A DNA stretch of 64,000 nt. Source: Phallus indusiatus. Taxonomy: Eukaryota > Basidiomycota > Agaricomycetes > Phallales > Phallaceae. Location: assembly GCA_027605045.1 (NCBI GenBank), contig JAQFWX010000017.1:744001-808000 (forward strand). The letters run 5' to 3'. A program made the translations under genes and the position numbers. Shown piece by piece: positions 1 through 12,822 of the stretch. The notes under the pieces were generated by a model. It made no database searches. It was not told where the DNA came from and was given only the letters and a program-made list of their open reading frames with translations. Positions within the stretch are counted from its first letter, which is position 1. Every line of letters begins with the position of its first letter.

Positions 1-817
1 GGTAAACCAGTCCAAATAATTGCGCAAGTACCAGTCATCGAGCTCTTTTTCCAATTTCTCTGTGAATGGAGTTTCGGCACGACGTCTTGCACCTTTTAGC
101 TTTGACCATGACTGGAGAGGACCGGATATTGTTACTCTATCATTATAGATTTGGTCGCCGCCTCCTGAAAGAGAATTATCACTGGGAAAGCTCAAATCTT
201 TGGTTTGGGCTTACCGATCATTACATGTAAGCGATATTCTGCATGATCTAGAAAACGTATGTTATTTGCTGTTGAATGATTAATTCAATAAACGCTTTAC
301 GACGAAGAACCTGAAAAAAAGGGGAAGTATCAGCCCAAGGGAATTGTGACGAAGTATCGAAGAAGTACATCATTCCAGAGACACGGTCCAGCAAACGCAT
401 CGGCGGGAATTTTAACCGAAAACCCGTTGCAAGAATAAAACATAGTCCGCATAGTTTGATCCTTGCCTGGAATCCAAAACGAGCCATTCACCTGTGGCGT
501 CTCTAACTCATACTTGATCATTTGTTCCTCCTCGTGAAGTCTGATGATTATATTATATCGCCAGAACTTATATTCATCACCACTGTAAATGGAGACTGGA
601 TAAGATGCTTCAGTCGCTCTTGGGGTCAAGTTCAAATAAGAAGGCAAAACGTCTGATAGGGTTACAATTAAAAGTGAACCGTGCCAGGTTAAGGTGTCGT
701 AGTTCAAGGCTTTGAAGCTATGAGGTTAAGGAGGAATGCTGAGATCTTTGTTGTTCAACTGAAACTATCTTTGAAAGCTTACCGTAGCAGCGGGCCGCAG
801 CTGAGTGGCGAGCTCAT
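1..817 (-). CDS. PhoD-like phosphatase, N-terminal part (runs off left edge)
   Basis: Read as five exons, 817-783, 717-369, 310-301, 247-215 and 164-1, joined by GT-AG introns of 65, 58, 53 and 50 bp. The spliced protein shows the hallmarks of fungal PhoD-like phosphatases in order: CGPLLRF, then WHGSLLIV, then FYSCNGFS, LWNDVL, and HVMIGGGDQIYND, the start of the metallophosphatase core. The GGGDQ aspartate is a likely metal ligand. Family members hydrolyse phosphomonoesters or diesters; the substrate is unknown here. The ATG at 817 starts MSSPLSCGPLL. Relatives usually carry a longer N-terminus, so an upstream exon may be missing. The 310-301 exon is only 10 nt, but it is needed to keep the frame. 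Most of the catalytic domain lies outside the window. Confidence 0.8.
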
Positions 818-1168
818 CGTGGTGTGTTTTTACAATTAGACGTCCAACGGACGTCAAACTTTAAAAGTACAGATTCAAATTGTGACGGCAGAAGATGAGA
901 AGGCTTAGGAGGTCATCGGATCCAATTGAATTCAGCTGCCTGACTAAGCCAGTTAGAAGCGATCTATGCATATGATGGGTCGAATGACAGCTGATGATAG
1001 CCAAAAATACCAGTAAATTATGGCTATTCAGATACCGAATAACCAAGCATTGAATCGTAATGAATGATATTGAATCACCACGAAAACTCTATTGGGTATC
1101 AAACAGACGGCGAGCGCTGAAAGGGTGGTGCACATACAATAAACTGGCCTTTTCTTTATCATTTCCTT
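818..1168. other. intergenic between two minus-strand genes
   Basis: No coding evidence. It holds a 17 bp near-palindrome (GACGTCcaacgGACGTC) near 838-855 and AT-rich sequence. This is the promoter region of the PhoD-like gene and the 3' flank of the NIF3-like gene. Confidence 0.4.
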
Positions 1169-1699
1169 TTATATCCCTTCTTCCAATCGAAATACATGGT
1201 ATACAACCTCTTCGTATTCATGCACCTAGTGAATGATGAAGGATAATTCCGAAGATAAAACATAATATTGGTGGGAATGTCAATTGTATCCCTGGTGCAT
1301 AATTAGATCTCAAACAGGTACGTACTTGTTTTAATTTCTCAACAACTTTCCGAAGTTCAATTTTATGTTCACTATCATTCATGACAATTTCTACCCGATC
1401 CTCTTCCACGAACTCCGGCTTTCCAACCTGACCTATTGTGGGATTTGCTCCATCTTGTGGTGTAAATTGACCTGGAAGATATTACAAAATAATATGAGCC
1501 CGAGTAAGAGGAATCATCATTGCTATTCAGCAGTGAACGAACTGATAACGCTTTGCTTACCTGTCCCTCTGGAAACAAAACCACAGTCACGATAATTTCC
1601 TATATGTCCAACAATATCAGGAAAAGAGGAAAATATTTGTCCCAATATCTTCTGCGTTGATTTAACGGGACTATAAAATACCAAACAGAAGCGTGGCAT
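1169..1699 (-). CDS. NIF3-type (YqfO/CutA-like) small domain protein
   Basis: Three exons, 1699-1561, 1471-1326 and 1225-1169, give 113 aa from ATG 1699 (MPRFCLVFYSP) to TAA at 1169. The fold signature is that of the stand-alone domain found inserted in bacterial YqfO/NIF3 proteins: an early IGNYRDCGF, then a GTGQFTPQDGANPTIG turn, a VEEDRVEIV strand and a C-terminal VHEYEEVVYHV, which matches the HPYEEPAYD motif of the family. In fungi this domain occurs alone; its biochemical role is not settled (metal-binding CutA-like fold). Both introns are GT-AG, and the frame is preserved across all junctions. The gene is divergent from POP5, with the two ATGs 105 bp apart, so they share an intergenic promoter. 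Confidence 0.8.
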
Positions 1700-1804
1700 G
1701 TCAGATAGTAGTTGGAGCCTGCTAGTCACCAACGGTGTCCCATTGATTCTTGAATGGTGGATGATCGATGACCAATCTCAATTACGTCACTTACTATCTT
1801 TTTG

Positions 1805-2495
1805 ATGGTCCGCTTCAAGGTTTGTCGAACCTTTCTGCCTTCTTCTTCGGTGGTGTGCCCAATCCTCATTTATCCTCGTAGAATCGATGGCTTCTGGTTG
1901 AACTTATATCATGCAATAATCAAGCTCTTCCGTCTACAGATGAACTGCACTCAAGACACGTATTGCAAGCGCTCAAAGATAGCGTTGTCAAAAATTTCGG
2001 TGAGGTTGGCTGGGGCGCTGTTGCATCATCCCTGACCAGTAAGTGACCTATTATCTCTGATTTTGATGAAAGTATTGATATTTTTGTTTATAGTCAAATA
2101 TTTCTCTCCTACTACGAATTTATGTATCATCCGTGTTGCACGAGACCATCACAGGATCGCCTGGGGTGCTGTTACTTTACTTACGTCCATCAACGGAAGG
2201 GATTATATCCCTCGTTTGATTCACTTATCAGGTTTGTCTTGCTCGTAGATGGTTTTTCTCCTCATAAGTCATTCGATGTTTGTCGTAGGAACAATCAAGC
2301 ATGCACAAGTGGCGGCTATAAAATACGACAAGGAAATCATAGCTCGTTACAGAGCACGTTTTGCAGGAAAAGGTTTATAAATTTTCTGGGTCTATTACCT
2401 ACGCTGATAAACATGTAAAACAAGGTCAAAGGAGCGACAATTACGACGATTATCTCGAGAAGAGTGAAAAAGAAATTCAAGCGATGCAAGATTGA
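1805..2495 (+). CDS. POP5: Ribonuclease P/MRP protein subunit POP5
   Basis: Five exons (1805-1819, 1882-2038, 2094-2231, 2289-2372, 2425-2495) encode 154 aa. The start MVRFK is split after 15 nt by an intron and continues NRWLLVELIS, matching the MVRFK-x-RYLL opening of POP5. Later blocks SVVKNFGEVGWGAV, SPTTNLCIIRVAR and RIAWGAVTLLT are the conserved RNP-like core. The tail is acidic and Lys/Gln-rich (YLEKSEKEIQAMQD). POP5 is a protein subunit of RNase P (tRNA 5' processing) and RNase MRP (rRNA processing), acting in the nucleus/nucleolus. The short first exon and four small introns are usual for basidiomycetes. All junctions are GT-AG and in phase. Nothing suggests loss of function. Confidence 0.9.
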
Positions 2496-2606
2496 TCTGG
2501 CACTCGGACATCTACTGACTTTTCAAATCCGATATTGAACGCGTTTGGGCTATAATTTTCTTACAGCATCGATTTTTCCGTTTCGATTTTTTTGAGGATT
2601 GAAGGA

Positions 2607-3530
2607 TTAGCGTCTTGCTACCGTTATCCTTATTGGGAAACCGCCGAAAGTCCCGACATTCTTAACCAATCCGTATGGATATCTGGATGTTTTGATTGAA
2701 TCCAATTGTGATATCTTTGTTAACGTTGAATAATCATTCATTTTACCTTCATTTCCAGAATTCTCAAAGAACATACCGTGTTGTTCCCCGTTTGTGACAG
2801 AAATGACGTATGCTCCAGCTTTTGTTGCTACATTAAGAACAAGCCCAGTCCAATGGAAGAATCCGACTAATGAATATTCTCTGTACATATCACGTTTCCC
2901 GACATTCCTGGAACAAAGTATTTGGTAAAATTATTGTTCATCAGGCTGCATCGGGAATCCTCGAATAAAATTCAACAAACCGACCACTGGAATAAATGCC
3001 AGTGATGACAGTAACTTCATTATTTCGATAATAAAGTCGAAAAACCCATCAACGACGGTTTCGGGGACAATTCCTCGACAGATCGCATGGCCTTGCACCA
3101 TACCCTTTGGATCCAATTCCATTCCGGCAGAAACATTCACCCATAGTTTTTGATGTTCCTCGATTCGAGTCGTTTAGCAGCAAAATCTGATGGATAGCAA
3201 TAGGACCAAGTTTCAACATACGAGTTATCGTTGTCGCAGGAAACATTCCATAATCTCCGTTCAAGTTCTTGGGCCAAAGTATGGAAACCATCCTGGGCGA
3301 TTATCGCCTACGGGACTGAGACTCATTTCATCCGCTGCATGAACATCACCGGTGTCCTTATTATTGCGTCCTGTTACTTGGGCTTGAAGTTTCATTATTC
3401 CTCGAATAAGCTTCTTCGAAGTCCATGGTATTGGTCTCTCACATCTCGGGGGTTCACAATTGCAAGTAGTATACGTGTGGATCCAATCCATCCGAGTCGT
3501 CTTCATTTCATAATCCCAGGGAAAGAAATA
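2607..3530 (-). pseudogene. frameshifted remnant of an unrecognised protein gene
   Basis: A single protein-like signal runs down the minus strand but changes frame at least four times. Blocks in order: WIHTYTTCNCEPPRC and a basic stretch (3506-3320); DGFHTLAQELERRLW with WSYCYPSDF (about 3285-3150); LWVNVSAGMELDPKG through a hydrophobic segment LLSSLAFIPVVGLLNFI (3140-2931); and SLVGFFHWTGLVLNV to the end near 2607. Only the 2925-2885 gap could hold a normal intron; the other shifts have no room for one. I do not recognise the family. The Cys-rich start and hydrophobic middle could fit a secreted or membrane protein, but that is a guess. Either a decayed gene or indel errors in the assembly. 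Confidence 0.5.
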
Positions 3531-4040
3531 ATAACATAATCGACGAGGGTTGACTCGGAGCCGGACCAGAACTTTTTGGAGACTCGTTCGTGTAATTGGG
3601 TGGTGGCAATATTGAAAGGCTAAAGCCTAGAGATTATTTCGGTGATTGCTTCAGTCGGTTCTGTCTAGGCGTCCTGATATGAAATATAGGAATTTAAATT
3701 GAAGTGTAGAGTAAATTATCAATGTTTCCTTTCATTACCCTTGGTTCGAAATACTTTCTTCGTGGCAGCTCTAAAATTGATAATACTATCTAGATGCCTT
3801 TCTAGTATGAGTACGTGTACCCTGACTCGCTACAACTTGAACTTGAAGGCTGTTTCTCGCATCACATAAGCACATGTGTATTTTACGTTTTTCCTTCACT
3901 CAGTTTCCTTTCTTAATAATCATCCCAACGCCAACAACGGAAATTTTGTTTATAACGCACTTGCAAGGCCCGGGGAGGTTTTGCTGCTGGCATCCTGACA
4001 AAGCTGCGTGGGTCAATAGGACCCTTCTAGCGCCCTATGA

Positions 4041-5535
<1,495 letters not shown>

Positions 5536-6613
5536 GTGTCATCGTTACATTTCACATTAGCCATAAATAGTTTAGCCAGATGACCAAGAGGAAAACGCGT
5601 ATTGTTGAGGTATGAATCAACACGGATTTACGTTGAAATATTTTCCTATTCACAATTCATTAAGCATATTTATGGAAAGCAGCTACAAGTGCAATATACT
5701 CGAACGGAGTCGAACCTCAAGTTATCATCTGCATATATGACAATTAACCGATATCCAGGCTACCCCCGTCATGACCTAATGCACATGGTGCAGAATTTTT
5801 TAACATCATCAATTCGTAAGGAATCTAATCTGAGAAAAGATATGTCATGAGGCCTAAGTCCTTTTGTTAGATGATACAAATTCCGGAGGTCCGCTTAAAT
5901 GCCGATCTCATACTTTTTTTTCTCTATTATAAACGAAATGTCGTTCGTCAAATTATTTGAATAGTAATTTATGAAATGGTGATATTGAAGGCTAATTCGA
6001 GTCTCCTCAGTCTGAGTACAAAAAGCGTTGGATCGCGTGACAGACCTCAGACGCCGTTCTCTCTTAACTTACTTCCAATGACATTCAAACAAATTGCTAT
6101 CCTTTTCTATCTTTTCACTCAAAAAACGTACTATCATTGAAGCATTTTCAAAAAAATGGAAACCACCTGATACATCAGGTTTTGACAAACTGGAGAAAGA
6201 GGTTTGGCCGATAATGTCGATATGTATAACACAGCCTTTCTTACAACGTTCATTAGGACCCTCGGTTCAAAGTAGCCGAAATCAAGTAGGTTTTCCATTG
6301 CAAATAGGTTCAATCCATCGATATAGCAGCTCACCGATGATAACCTGCAAGGGGCCTCCCCCACAAATCCACGTTCGAGCCGGACGCGAAAGGAAACGTA
6401 GTGACGGTTTGAATGATGGATGAGAAAGGGATTAGATATGCAACAGCGCATATCAAGTCCGATGGGTCTTATACCAAAAAATAATAAAGTATAGTAAGCC
6501 GATAGTGATTAAATAACTTAACCAGCCGCTTTAACTACGCTTCACCAGAAAATCGAACATTGGCTTTTCTCCTTCTGTTCATTTCGATGTGCTGTTTATT
6601 TTTCTGTTATGGT
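5536..6613. other. intergenic, no gene seen
   Basis: Short open frames exist on both strands, but none shows codon structure, splice logic or a family motif. AT-rich. Confidence 0.4.
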
Positions 6614-6732
6614 TATGTTTATCTTTCTGTTATGTTTATCTTTCTGTTATGTTTATCTTTCTGTTATGTTTATCTTTCTGTTATGTTTATCTTTCTGTTA
6701 TGTTTATCTTTCTGTTATGTTTATCTTTCTGT
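6614..6732. repeat. 17 bp minisatellite, 7 copies
   Basis: Unit TATGTTTATCTTTCTGT repeats perfectly seven times. Three overlapping open frames across it are repeat artefacts. Confidence 0.95.
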
Positions 6733-6765
6733 TTATCTTTCTGTTCTGTTTACTTTTCTTTGAAC

Positions 6766-6860
6766 TTCTCTTTTCTCTTTTCTCTTTTCTCTTTTCTCTT
6801 TTCTCTTTTCTCTTTTCTCTTTTCTCTTTTCTCTTTTCTCTTTTCTCTTTTCTCTTTTCT
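6766..6860. repeat. 7 bp tandem repeat (TTTTCTC)n
   Basis: About 13 uninterrupted copies of a pure pyrimidine unit, starting 34 bp after the minisatellite. It forms a long polypurine/polypyrimidine tract. Confidence 0.95.
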
Positions 6861-7316
6861 TTATGCTTACTATTTTATTAGACAATGTTTGTATTATGTA
6901 ATTTACATTTGGAGAGGAAAGTTTTGGTTTTATTTCGATTTCTTCTTGATGAAAGTTAGACTTCTGTACGCGAACTTGTTACAGTGGCGAGCATAAATAA
7001 TGCACGTGATGTAGCCTGTAATATCTCGCGAAAAAATAAAATTCATGGCAAATACATTATGTGAGAGTTGTAGATGAGCAACTTGGCGACCTTATGAGTG
7101 AATAAACTGAGTATAAATGTCTGAGGTCTGTACAGATATGAAGGGTTTAAAAAAACCACAAAAATCAACTTTCTCCAGGGCTTTCTAAAAAAATTGGTAA
7201 AATGCTATTATTATACTTTCTGATCTTCTTTTTCATTTGAGCTTAGAAACCATCAGCTGAATTTTCCTCCCCGGCGAGATATAAGGCTTGCAATGCGGTC
7301 ATTTTGGCCCCAAAAG

Positions 7317-7716
7317 TGTTAGGGCTACTCAGCTCACACTAGAGGGAGGGGATCCTAAGATAAATATATTGGGGGAGAACTAACTACTCACCTAGAGGGA
7401 GGGGATCCTAAGAGAACAAGCTTAGGGACCCTCACTCTAGGGACAGCGACTATATACATGAAAAACGATAGCGCGGCGTGCGGCCCTGACACAGCTAAGT
7501 GCCAGACGCCCAAACCGAACATAAGCGACGTGACGCCTACGGCGTCACGCCGGGTACGAGCACGCGACGCGCGCAAGTAGAGAAAGTGGAATAGAGACAG
7601 AGGGAGCAAACGGAGGGTGGAGATAATATATGGGAAATATAAATAAAGTGGAGGGGAATATATACCGATGATAATAAATGAGGAAAAATGAGGGGACGCG
7701 GTAGCATACCCTGACA
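7317..7716 (-). repeat. 3' LTR of chromovirus copy 1
   Basis: 400 bp, TGTCAGGG...CCTAACA in the sense direction. It carries two copies of a TCTTAGGATCCCC motif about 50 bp apart. Confidence 0.95.
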
Positions 7717-7730
7717 CCACCCTCCCCTTC
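7717..7730 (-). promoter_or_regulatory. polypurine tract of chromovirus copy 1
   Basis: On the minus strand GAAGGGGAGGGTGG directly precedes the 3' LTR. This is the expected plus-strand primer for reverse transcription. Copy 2 has the equivalent G-rich tract. Confidence 0.8.
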
Positions 7731-7740
7731 AACGAGGCGG

Positions 7741-9593
7741 CGTCCCGACGCCTGTAGCCTCGACTAATGATGCTTGCAACTTGGAAAAGTCGAACCGAGG
7801 GCGGCGATGGAAAAGAAGACCATTTATCGAGCGTGGCGCGCTCGGGTGTTCGCGGTGGAACTGCTTAATGAGATCCGGGGCTGCGATATTCGACTCGGGT
7901 TCCCACTGATCATGCTCAGGACCATAGCCCTCCCAACACACCTTATATTCGAGTCGTCTCCGGAACACCCGACTGTCTAAAATCCGTTCCACGACGTAAT
8001 GCTCGCCGTCATCTCTGACCTCTGGAGGAGGGGGAGCCCTGACGCGACGACCCGGGATTGTATCTTCAACCTTTGGACGCAACTTCCCGACATGGAACAC
8101 TGGATGAAGCCTTGAAATCGACAGTGGTAAACGCAGCTTGTATGCGTGTGATCCGACCTTGCTGACTATCGGAAAAGGCCCCAAGTACCGATGCGATAAC
8201 TTGGCGGAGGGCCTGGTGGTACGAATGTCGCTCGAATCGAGGTATACCTTGTCGCCAACCTTGTATTCAGGTGCCGGGATGTGTTTCCGATCGTAGTACT
8301 TGGCCATCTCGTCCTTCGACTTGGCTATGGCGGCCTTGGCTTCCTCTATCGTCGACTCCATACTGTTAGGGCTACTCAGCTCACACTAGAGGGAGGGGAT
8401 CCTAAGACAATATATTGGAAGGGAAACTAACTACTCACCTAGAGGGAGGGGATCCTAAGAGAACAAGCTTAGGGACCCTCACTCTAGGTACAACGACTAT
8501 ATACATAAAACGACGACGCGGCGTGCGGCCCTGACACAGCTAAGTGCCAGGCGCCCAAGCCGAACCTAAGCGACGTGATGTCACGGGCATCACGCCGGGT
8601 ACGAGCGCGTGACGCGCGCGAGTAGAGAAAGTGGAATAGAGACAGAACAAGGAAACAGAGAGTGAAAGTAAAATATGGAAATGATAAATAAAATAGAAAA
8701 GAAATGATGCCGATGATAATAACTAAGAAAATGAGAGACGGCGGTAGCGTACCCTGACACATACGTGTCTTGAACTCATTGACAGATTCGATCTTAGAGT
8801 CGGCAACCAGCGGTTCGAATCCCATACGAGGATGTCGTCCAGTGTCGAGCTCAAACGGTGTCGCGCGCGTAGCTGAGTGTACGTGGTTGTTATATGCGAA
8901 CTCAGCCAAGGGCAGTATCTGGTCCCAGTCGTCCTGTCGCTCGGAGGTGAAAAGTCGAAGGTACTGTTCGACTTCTGCGTTGACACGCTCTGTCTGACCA
9001 TCGGTTTGAGGATGATATGCCGTCGAGGGTGCAAGCCGTATGCCAAGGAGCCTAGAAAGCTCCTGCGTGAAGCGGGACGCGAACTGGGGGCCCCTGTCGG
9101 AGATCACCTTCATGGGGAGACCATGGAGCTTCCAGACATGTTGAAGGTACAAACGGGCCAGACCTGTCGCGTCAAGTGTCGTAAATGTCGGCACGAAATG
9201 GACCCGTTTGGTGAGAGAGTCAACGACAGAGAGGATCGCGTTGAAACCGTTGGATTCTGGCAGCTCTACGATGAAGTCGACTGAGATGTGTTCCCAGGGT
9301 CGACTTGGCACTTCTGTAGGTCGGAGAAGGCCATAGGGAGCATGATGAGACGGTTTCATACGTAGACACATATCGCAGGCCTCTACGTAGCGTTGGACAT
9401 ACCTAGAGACACCTGGCCACCAGAAGGTGCGCGAAACGAGCTCGAGAGTCTTGAAACGACCCGGGTGACCACCGAGTTTGGTGTCGTGGTGTCTGGAGAG
9501 GACTTTCCGACACAACTCGTCGACGTTTGGCACATAAACCTTGCCGCGATAGTAGAGGAGGTCCTGGTCTTCAAACCATTCCGACGAGTGAGC
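7741..9593 (-). pseudogene. Integrase and chromodomain of chromovirus copy 1 (split by solo LTR)
   Basis: Integrase starts near 9593 (SSEWFEDQDLLYYRGKVYV). The zinc-binding HHCC region is HHDTKLGGHPGRF with CDMCLRMK. The DDE core is intact: SVDFIVELPES, DRGPQFASRF and a Glu in the TDGQTERVN block. A solo LTR splits it at 8364-8759 after NEFKTRM. Reading resumes at ESTIEEAKAAIAKSKDEM and runs through an SH3-like region to a C-terminal chromodomain (HYVVERILDSRVF, YKVCWEGYGPEHDQWEPE). Chromodomains target integration to marked chromatin in chromoviruses. Without the LTR and its GTATG duplicate the frame is continuous. Confidence 0.9.
8364..8759 (-). mobile_element. Solo LTR (family 1) inside integrase
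   Basis: 396 bp, same orientation as the host element, flanked by CATAC at 8359-8363 and 8760-8764. It is the product of an insertion followed by LTR-LTR recombination. Confidence 0.95.
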
Positions 9594-9601
9594 TGAACGA
9601 C

Positions 9602-9942
9602 TAAGGATCTCAACGGGTATGGCACTCGGATACAGGTACCCTATCCGCGGGTATTGACAGTCACAGATCTCATACCATACCCAAACGGATATTTTAAGTG
9701 CCGGGTACCCTTATGCGGGTACCTGTGCGGGTACGGGTATTACCCGCGGGTTTGGCTTAGTTTACTATATAATTATTGTGTATATACAAATGGGTACCCT
9801 TAAAATTGCACATTTTCAGAGTCATACCCATACGGGTAAATAAGCGCCGGGTACCTGTACCCATGGGTAGCAATATCCACGGGTGGGGGTATGGGTATCC
9901 GAGGGTATTACCCACAATACCCATTACCCGTTGAGACCCTTA
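9602..9942. mobile_element. hAT-like MITE inside pol
   Basis: 341 bp. The left end is TAAGGATCTCAACGGGTA and the right end, read on the other strand, is TAAGGGTCTCAACGGGTA. They are flanked by the 8 bp duplication TGAACGAC (9594-9601 and 9943-9950), the length made by hAT transposases. The interior is dense in GGGTAC/GGGTATCC words in both orientations, making a strongly self-complementary element without an ORF. Removal joins GGRS to AHSSEWF in frame between RNase H and integrase. Confidence 0.9.
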
Positions 9943-9950
9943 TGAACGAC

Positions 9951-11859
9951 CACCCAGTGCACGAAGTGTTGCAACGGCTTTGGAAACACTATCTTCGACC
10001 TTGCCTTCCCGATTGGCCTTGCGAATCTGGCGTAAAAGGTCCTCCTCCTCCCCTTTAAGACGGAATGTTTGCAGAGCATTGATTGCAAACATTTCAGGTC
10101 GGATTAAGGTGACGCCACGATTGTCGTCCTTTCCCGAGCCATGATCTGGGCGACGGGATAGGCCGTCAGGTTTACCCATCGACTTACCTGGTATATGCTG
10201 TAGGGTGAAGTCGAATCGTGAGAGATATACTGACCATCTAGCTTGACGACGATTTAGGTTACGCGCGGACATGAAATACTCGAGATTCTTGTGATCAGTC
10301 CGTATGTCGATAGGGTGAGATGCGCCTTCGAGAAAGTGTCGCCATTCCTCCAAAGATCGTATGATAGCCAGCATCTCCTTGTCGTGAATCTCGTAGTTGC
10401 GTTCGACAGGGCTAAGGGCCTTCGAGAAGAACGCAACAGGGTGCCATTTACCATCCTCGTTCGACAACTGTGAAAGAACCGCGCCTGTTGCGAAGTCGGA
10501 GCTGTCTGCTTCAACCCGGTAAGGATTAGCAGGGTTGGGAATGAGGAGAATGGGGGCAGAGGTGATCGACGACTTCAGAGTATCGAAAGCGTGCTGACAA
10601 GTGTCGGACCAGACGAAGGGTGTATCTTTCTTGGTTAGCCCGAACATGGGATTGGCAATACGCGCAAAGTCCTTGATAAACCGACGATAAAAGTTGGCGA
10701 AACCTAAGAAGGACTGAACCTCAGTGACGTTCTTCGGGATAGGCCAGTCTCTGACATCTGAGACTTTCGCGGGGTCCATCTCGACGGTGTTCTCGGAAAT
10801 GACGACACCTAGGTACTCGATCTTAGTCTGGCAAAACTCACATTTCTCTGCCTTGAGATAAAGCTTGTGCTCACGAAGACGTTCGAGAACGCGTCGAGTG
10901 ATCTGATCATGCTGTTCCCGATCTCGAGTGTAGATGAGGATGTCGTCGATGTAGACGGCAACGACACCCTCTGAGATCATGTCTTCAAAGATCTCGTTCA
11001 TCATCGTCTGGAAGGTGGCAGGACTGTTAGTGAGACCAAAGAACATCACCAAGGGCTCGAAAAGGCCGCGGTTGGTGCGGAAGGCAGCCTTCCACTCATC
11101 TCCTTTCTTTATCCGTACATTGTTGTAGCCCCAGCGCACGTCCAGTTTGGTAAAGTACCGGGCACCCTGTAGCTTATTGATGAGCTCAGAGATCAGAGGT
11201 AGCGGGTAGCGATTTTTGATTGTCATGGCATTCAATGCGCGATAGTCTTGAATAAGACGGAGAGAGCCATCTTTCTTCTTGATGAAGAATACTGGGGACG
11301 CCATGGGCGACTTCGAGGGTCGGATTCGTCCAGATGCAAGGTTTTCTTCCAGAAACGCATCTAACTCGGCCTGTTCGTTAGGTGACAATGGGTAGATCTT
11401 ACAAGACTTAGGCTCAGAACCTGGCACAAGCTCTATCGGGTGATCCCACTTCTTCGACTGCGGCAACGAGTCGAACGACTCCTTCGAGAAAATGTCGGCA
11501 AAGTCGTGGAACATCTCTGGCACGATATCCCGAAAGCCTTTGGGTGCTGGTGTGTCTGTGTTGTTGGCGTGGGCCTGAGCCAGTCGCTGGGAGATGGTCT
11601 CGGTGGCATATATGCGGTGAGTGTCGGGCTCATCGGGTAGCATTGATATCGCGAACAGTCGGTCACCTTCTTCAATCTCGGACTCGACATCAACCAGGTC
11701 TGGTATATCAGGATCATCGGCCTCGGTGTTGTCCAGCTCTGGTAGAGGTGCGCGCCAGATCTGTTGGAACGCACACTTAGAGAGCTTACCCGCTGGCCAG
11801 CGTGGAGCGCAAGACCGACAACTGGGGCTATAGTGCATGAACTCCACTTGACCCATTGT
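9951..11859 (-). CDS. Reverse transcriptase and RNase H of chromovirus copy 1
   Basis: An uninterrupted frame of about 635 codons. RT motifs include [30 protein letters not shown] and the catalytic VAVYIDDILIYTR. A connection domain follows, then RNase H with VEADSSDFATGAVLSQ (catalytic Asp), the Glu in NYEIHDKEMLAI and DIRTDHKNLEYF. The stretch RQARWSVYLSRFDF to SMGKPDGLSRR is the usual RNase H end of Ty3/Gypsy Pol. It was one polyprotein with protease upstream and integrase downstream before the solo LTR and hAT-like MITE separated them. Its open frame contrasts with the frameshifted copy 2. Confidence 0.95.
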
Positions 11860-11864
11860 GTAGT

Positions 11865-12258
11865 TGTCAGGGTACGCTACCGCCGGCTCTCATTTTCTTA
11901 TTTATTATCATCGGCATCATTTCGTCTCTATTTTACTTATCATTTCCATATTTTACTTTCACTCTCCGTTTCCTTGTTCTGTCTCTATTTCACTTTCTCT
12001 ACTCGCGCGCGTCGCGCGCTCGTACCCGGCGTGATGCCCGTGACATCACGTCGCTTAGGTTCGGTTGGGCACCTGGCACTTAGCTGTGTCAGGGCCGCAT
12101 GCCGCGTCGTCGTTTATGTATATAGTAGCTGTACCTAGAGTGAGGGTCCCTAAGCTTGTTCTCTTAGGATCCCCTCCCTCTAGGTGAGTAGTTAGTATTT
12201 TCCCAATATATATCTCTTAGGATCCCCTCCCTCTAGTGTGAGCTGAGTAGCCCTAACA
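11865..12258 (+). mobile_element. Solo LTR (family 1), inverted, between protease and RT
   Basis: 394 bp, opposite orientation to the host element, flanked by GTAGT at 11860-11864 and 12259-12263. Excision restores VIDYTMGQVEF in frame. Confidence 0.95.
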
Positions 12259-12263
12259 GTAGT

Positions 12264-12822
12264 CTATGACGGGATTGTGAGCCTTGAACCACGGTAATCC
12301 AAACAAGACGGGATACTTGAGCGAGGTAACAGCGAATAGGGTGCGTTCGGAGTGATCTCGAAAGCGAACAACGAGGTCGACGACGTGGGTGATAGAACCA
12401 GCATGGTTGGGTGTACCGTCGACGTTAAACACGGGAATGGGTTTAGCAAGACGTACAGAGGGAAGCCGATGTTTGTCGACAAAGTCGCGGTCGAGGAACA
12501 TACCGCTAGCTCCCGTGTCCAACATGGCCTTGCTGTGCAGCAGGGCTCCAGTGTCAACACTTTGCAGCTCTACAGGGATCTCCAGCTTCTGCGTACCGGC
12601 GGTAGCTGCGAGTCGGTATTCCTTTGGCAATGCACGACGTTGAGAAGGCGACAGCATACATGGGGTAGAAACAGAACGTGTGGCAGGTGGAGGCGATTCT
12701 TTGGTTTTAGCAGGGGATGCAGCAGGGGTAGTTAGATTCGAATCAGAAATGTCATTTTGTTCGCGATCTATGTACAAAATGTCGAATCTATTAGATGTCG
12801 GCAACGAGGGTGCATCTATCAC
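12264..12822 (-). CDS. Aspartic protease of chromovirus copy 1
   Basis: Retropepsin-type domain with the active-site motif MLDTGASGMFLD and the second hydrophobic VLFGLPWF element. The preceding linker is rich in Pro and Ser. The pol frame starts in a -1 overlap with the Gag stop (gag GAG TGA; pol reads CGA GTG A). The 3' side is interrupted by the inverted solo LTR at VIDY. Confidence 0.9.

Noticed and set aside
3266..3284. A 19 nt GT-AG segment that would rejoin two frames of the 2.6-3.5 kb remnant
   Set aside because: Far below the minimal intron size, so a frameshift is more likely.
6614..6732. Regular repeats resembling a CRISPR array
   Set aside because: Units are contiguous without spacers, and the host is eukaryotic. 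It is a minisatellite.
6560..6996. Three overlapping open frames coding for Phe/Leu/Ser/Cys-rich, membrane-like peptides
   Set aside because: They are translations of the 17 bp and 7 bp tandem repeats, open because the units lack stops.
7388..7732. About 110-codon open frames in each family 1 LTR
   Set aside because: They recur in every LTR copy on the coding strand but show no protein motif; they are by-products of LTR sequence.
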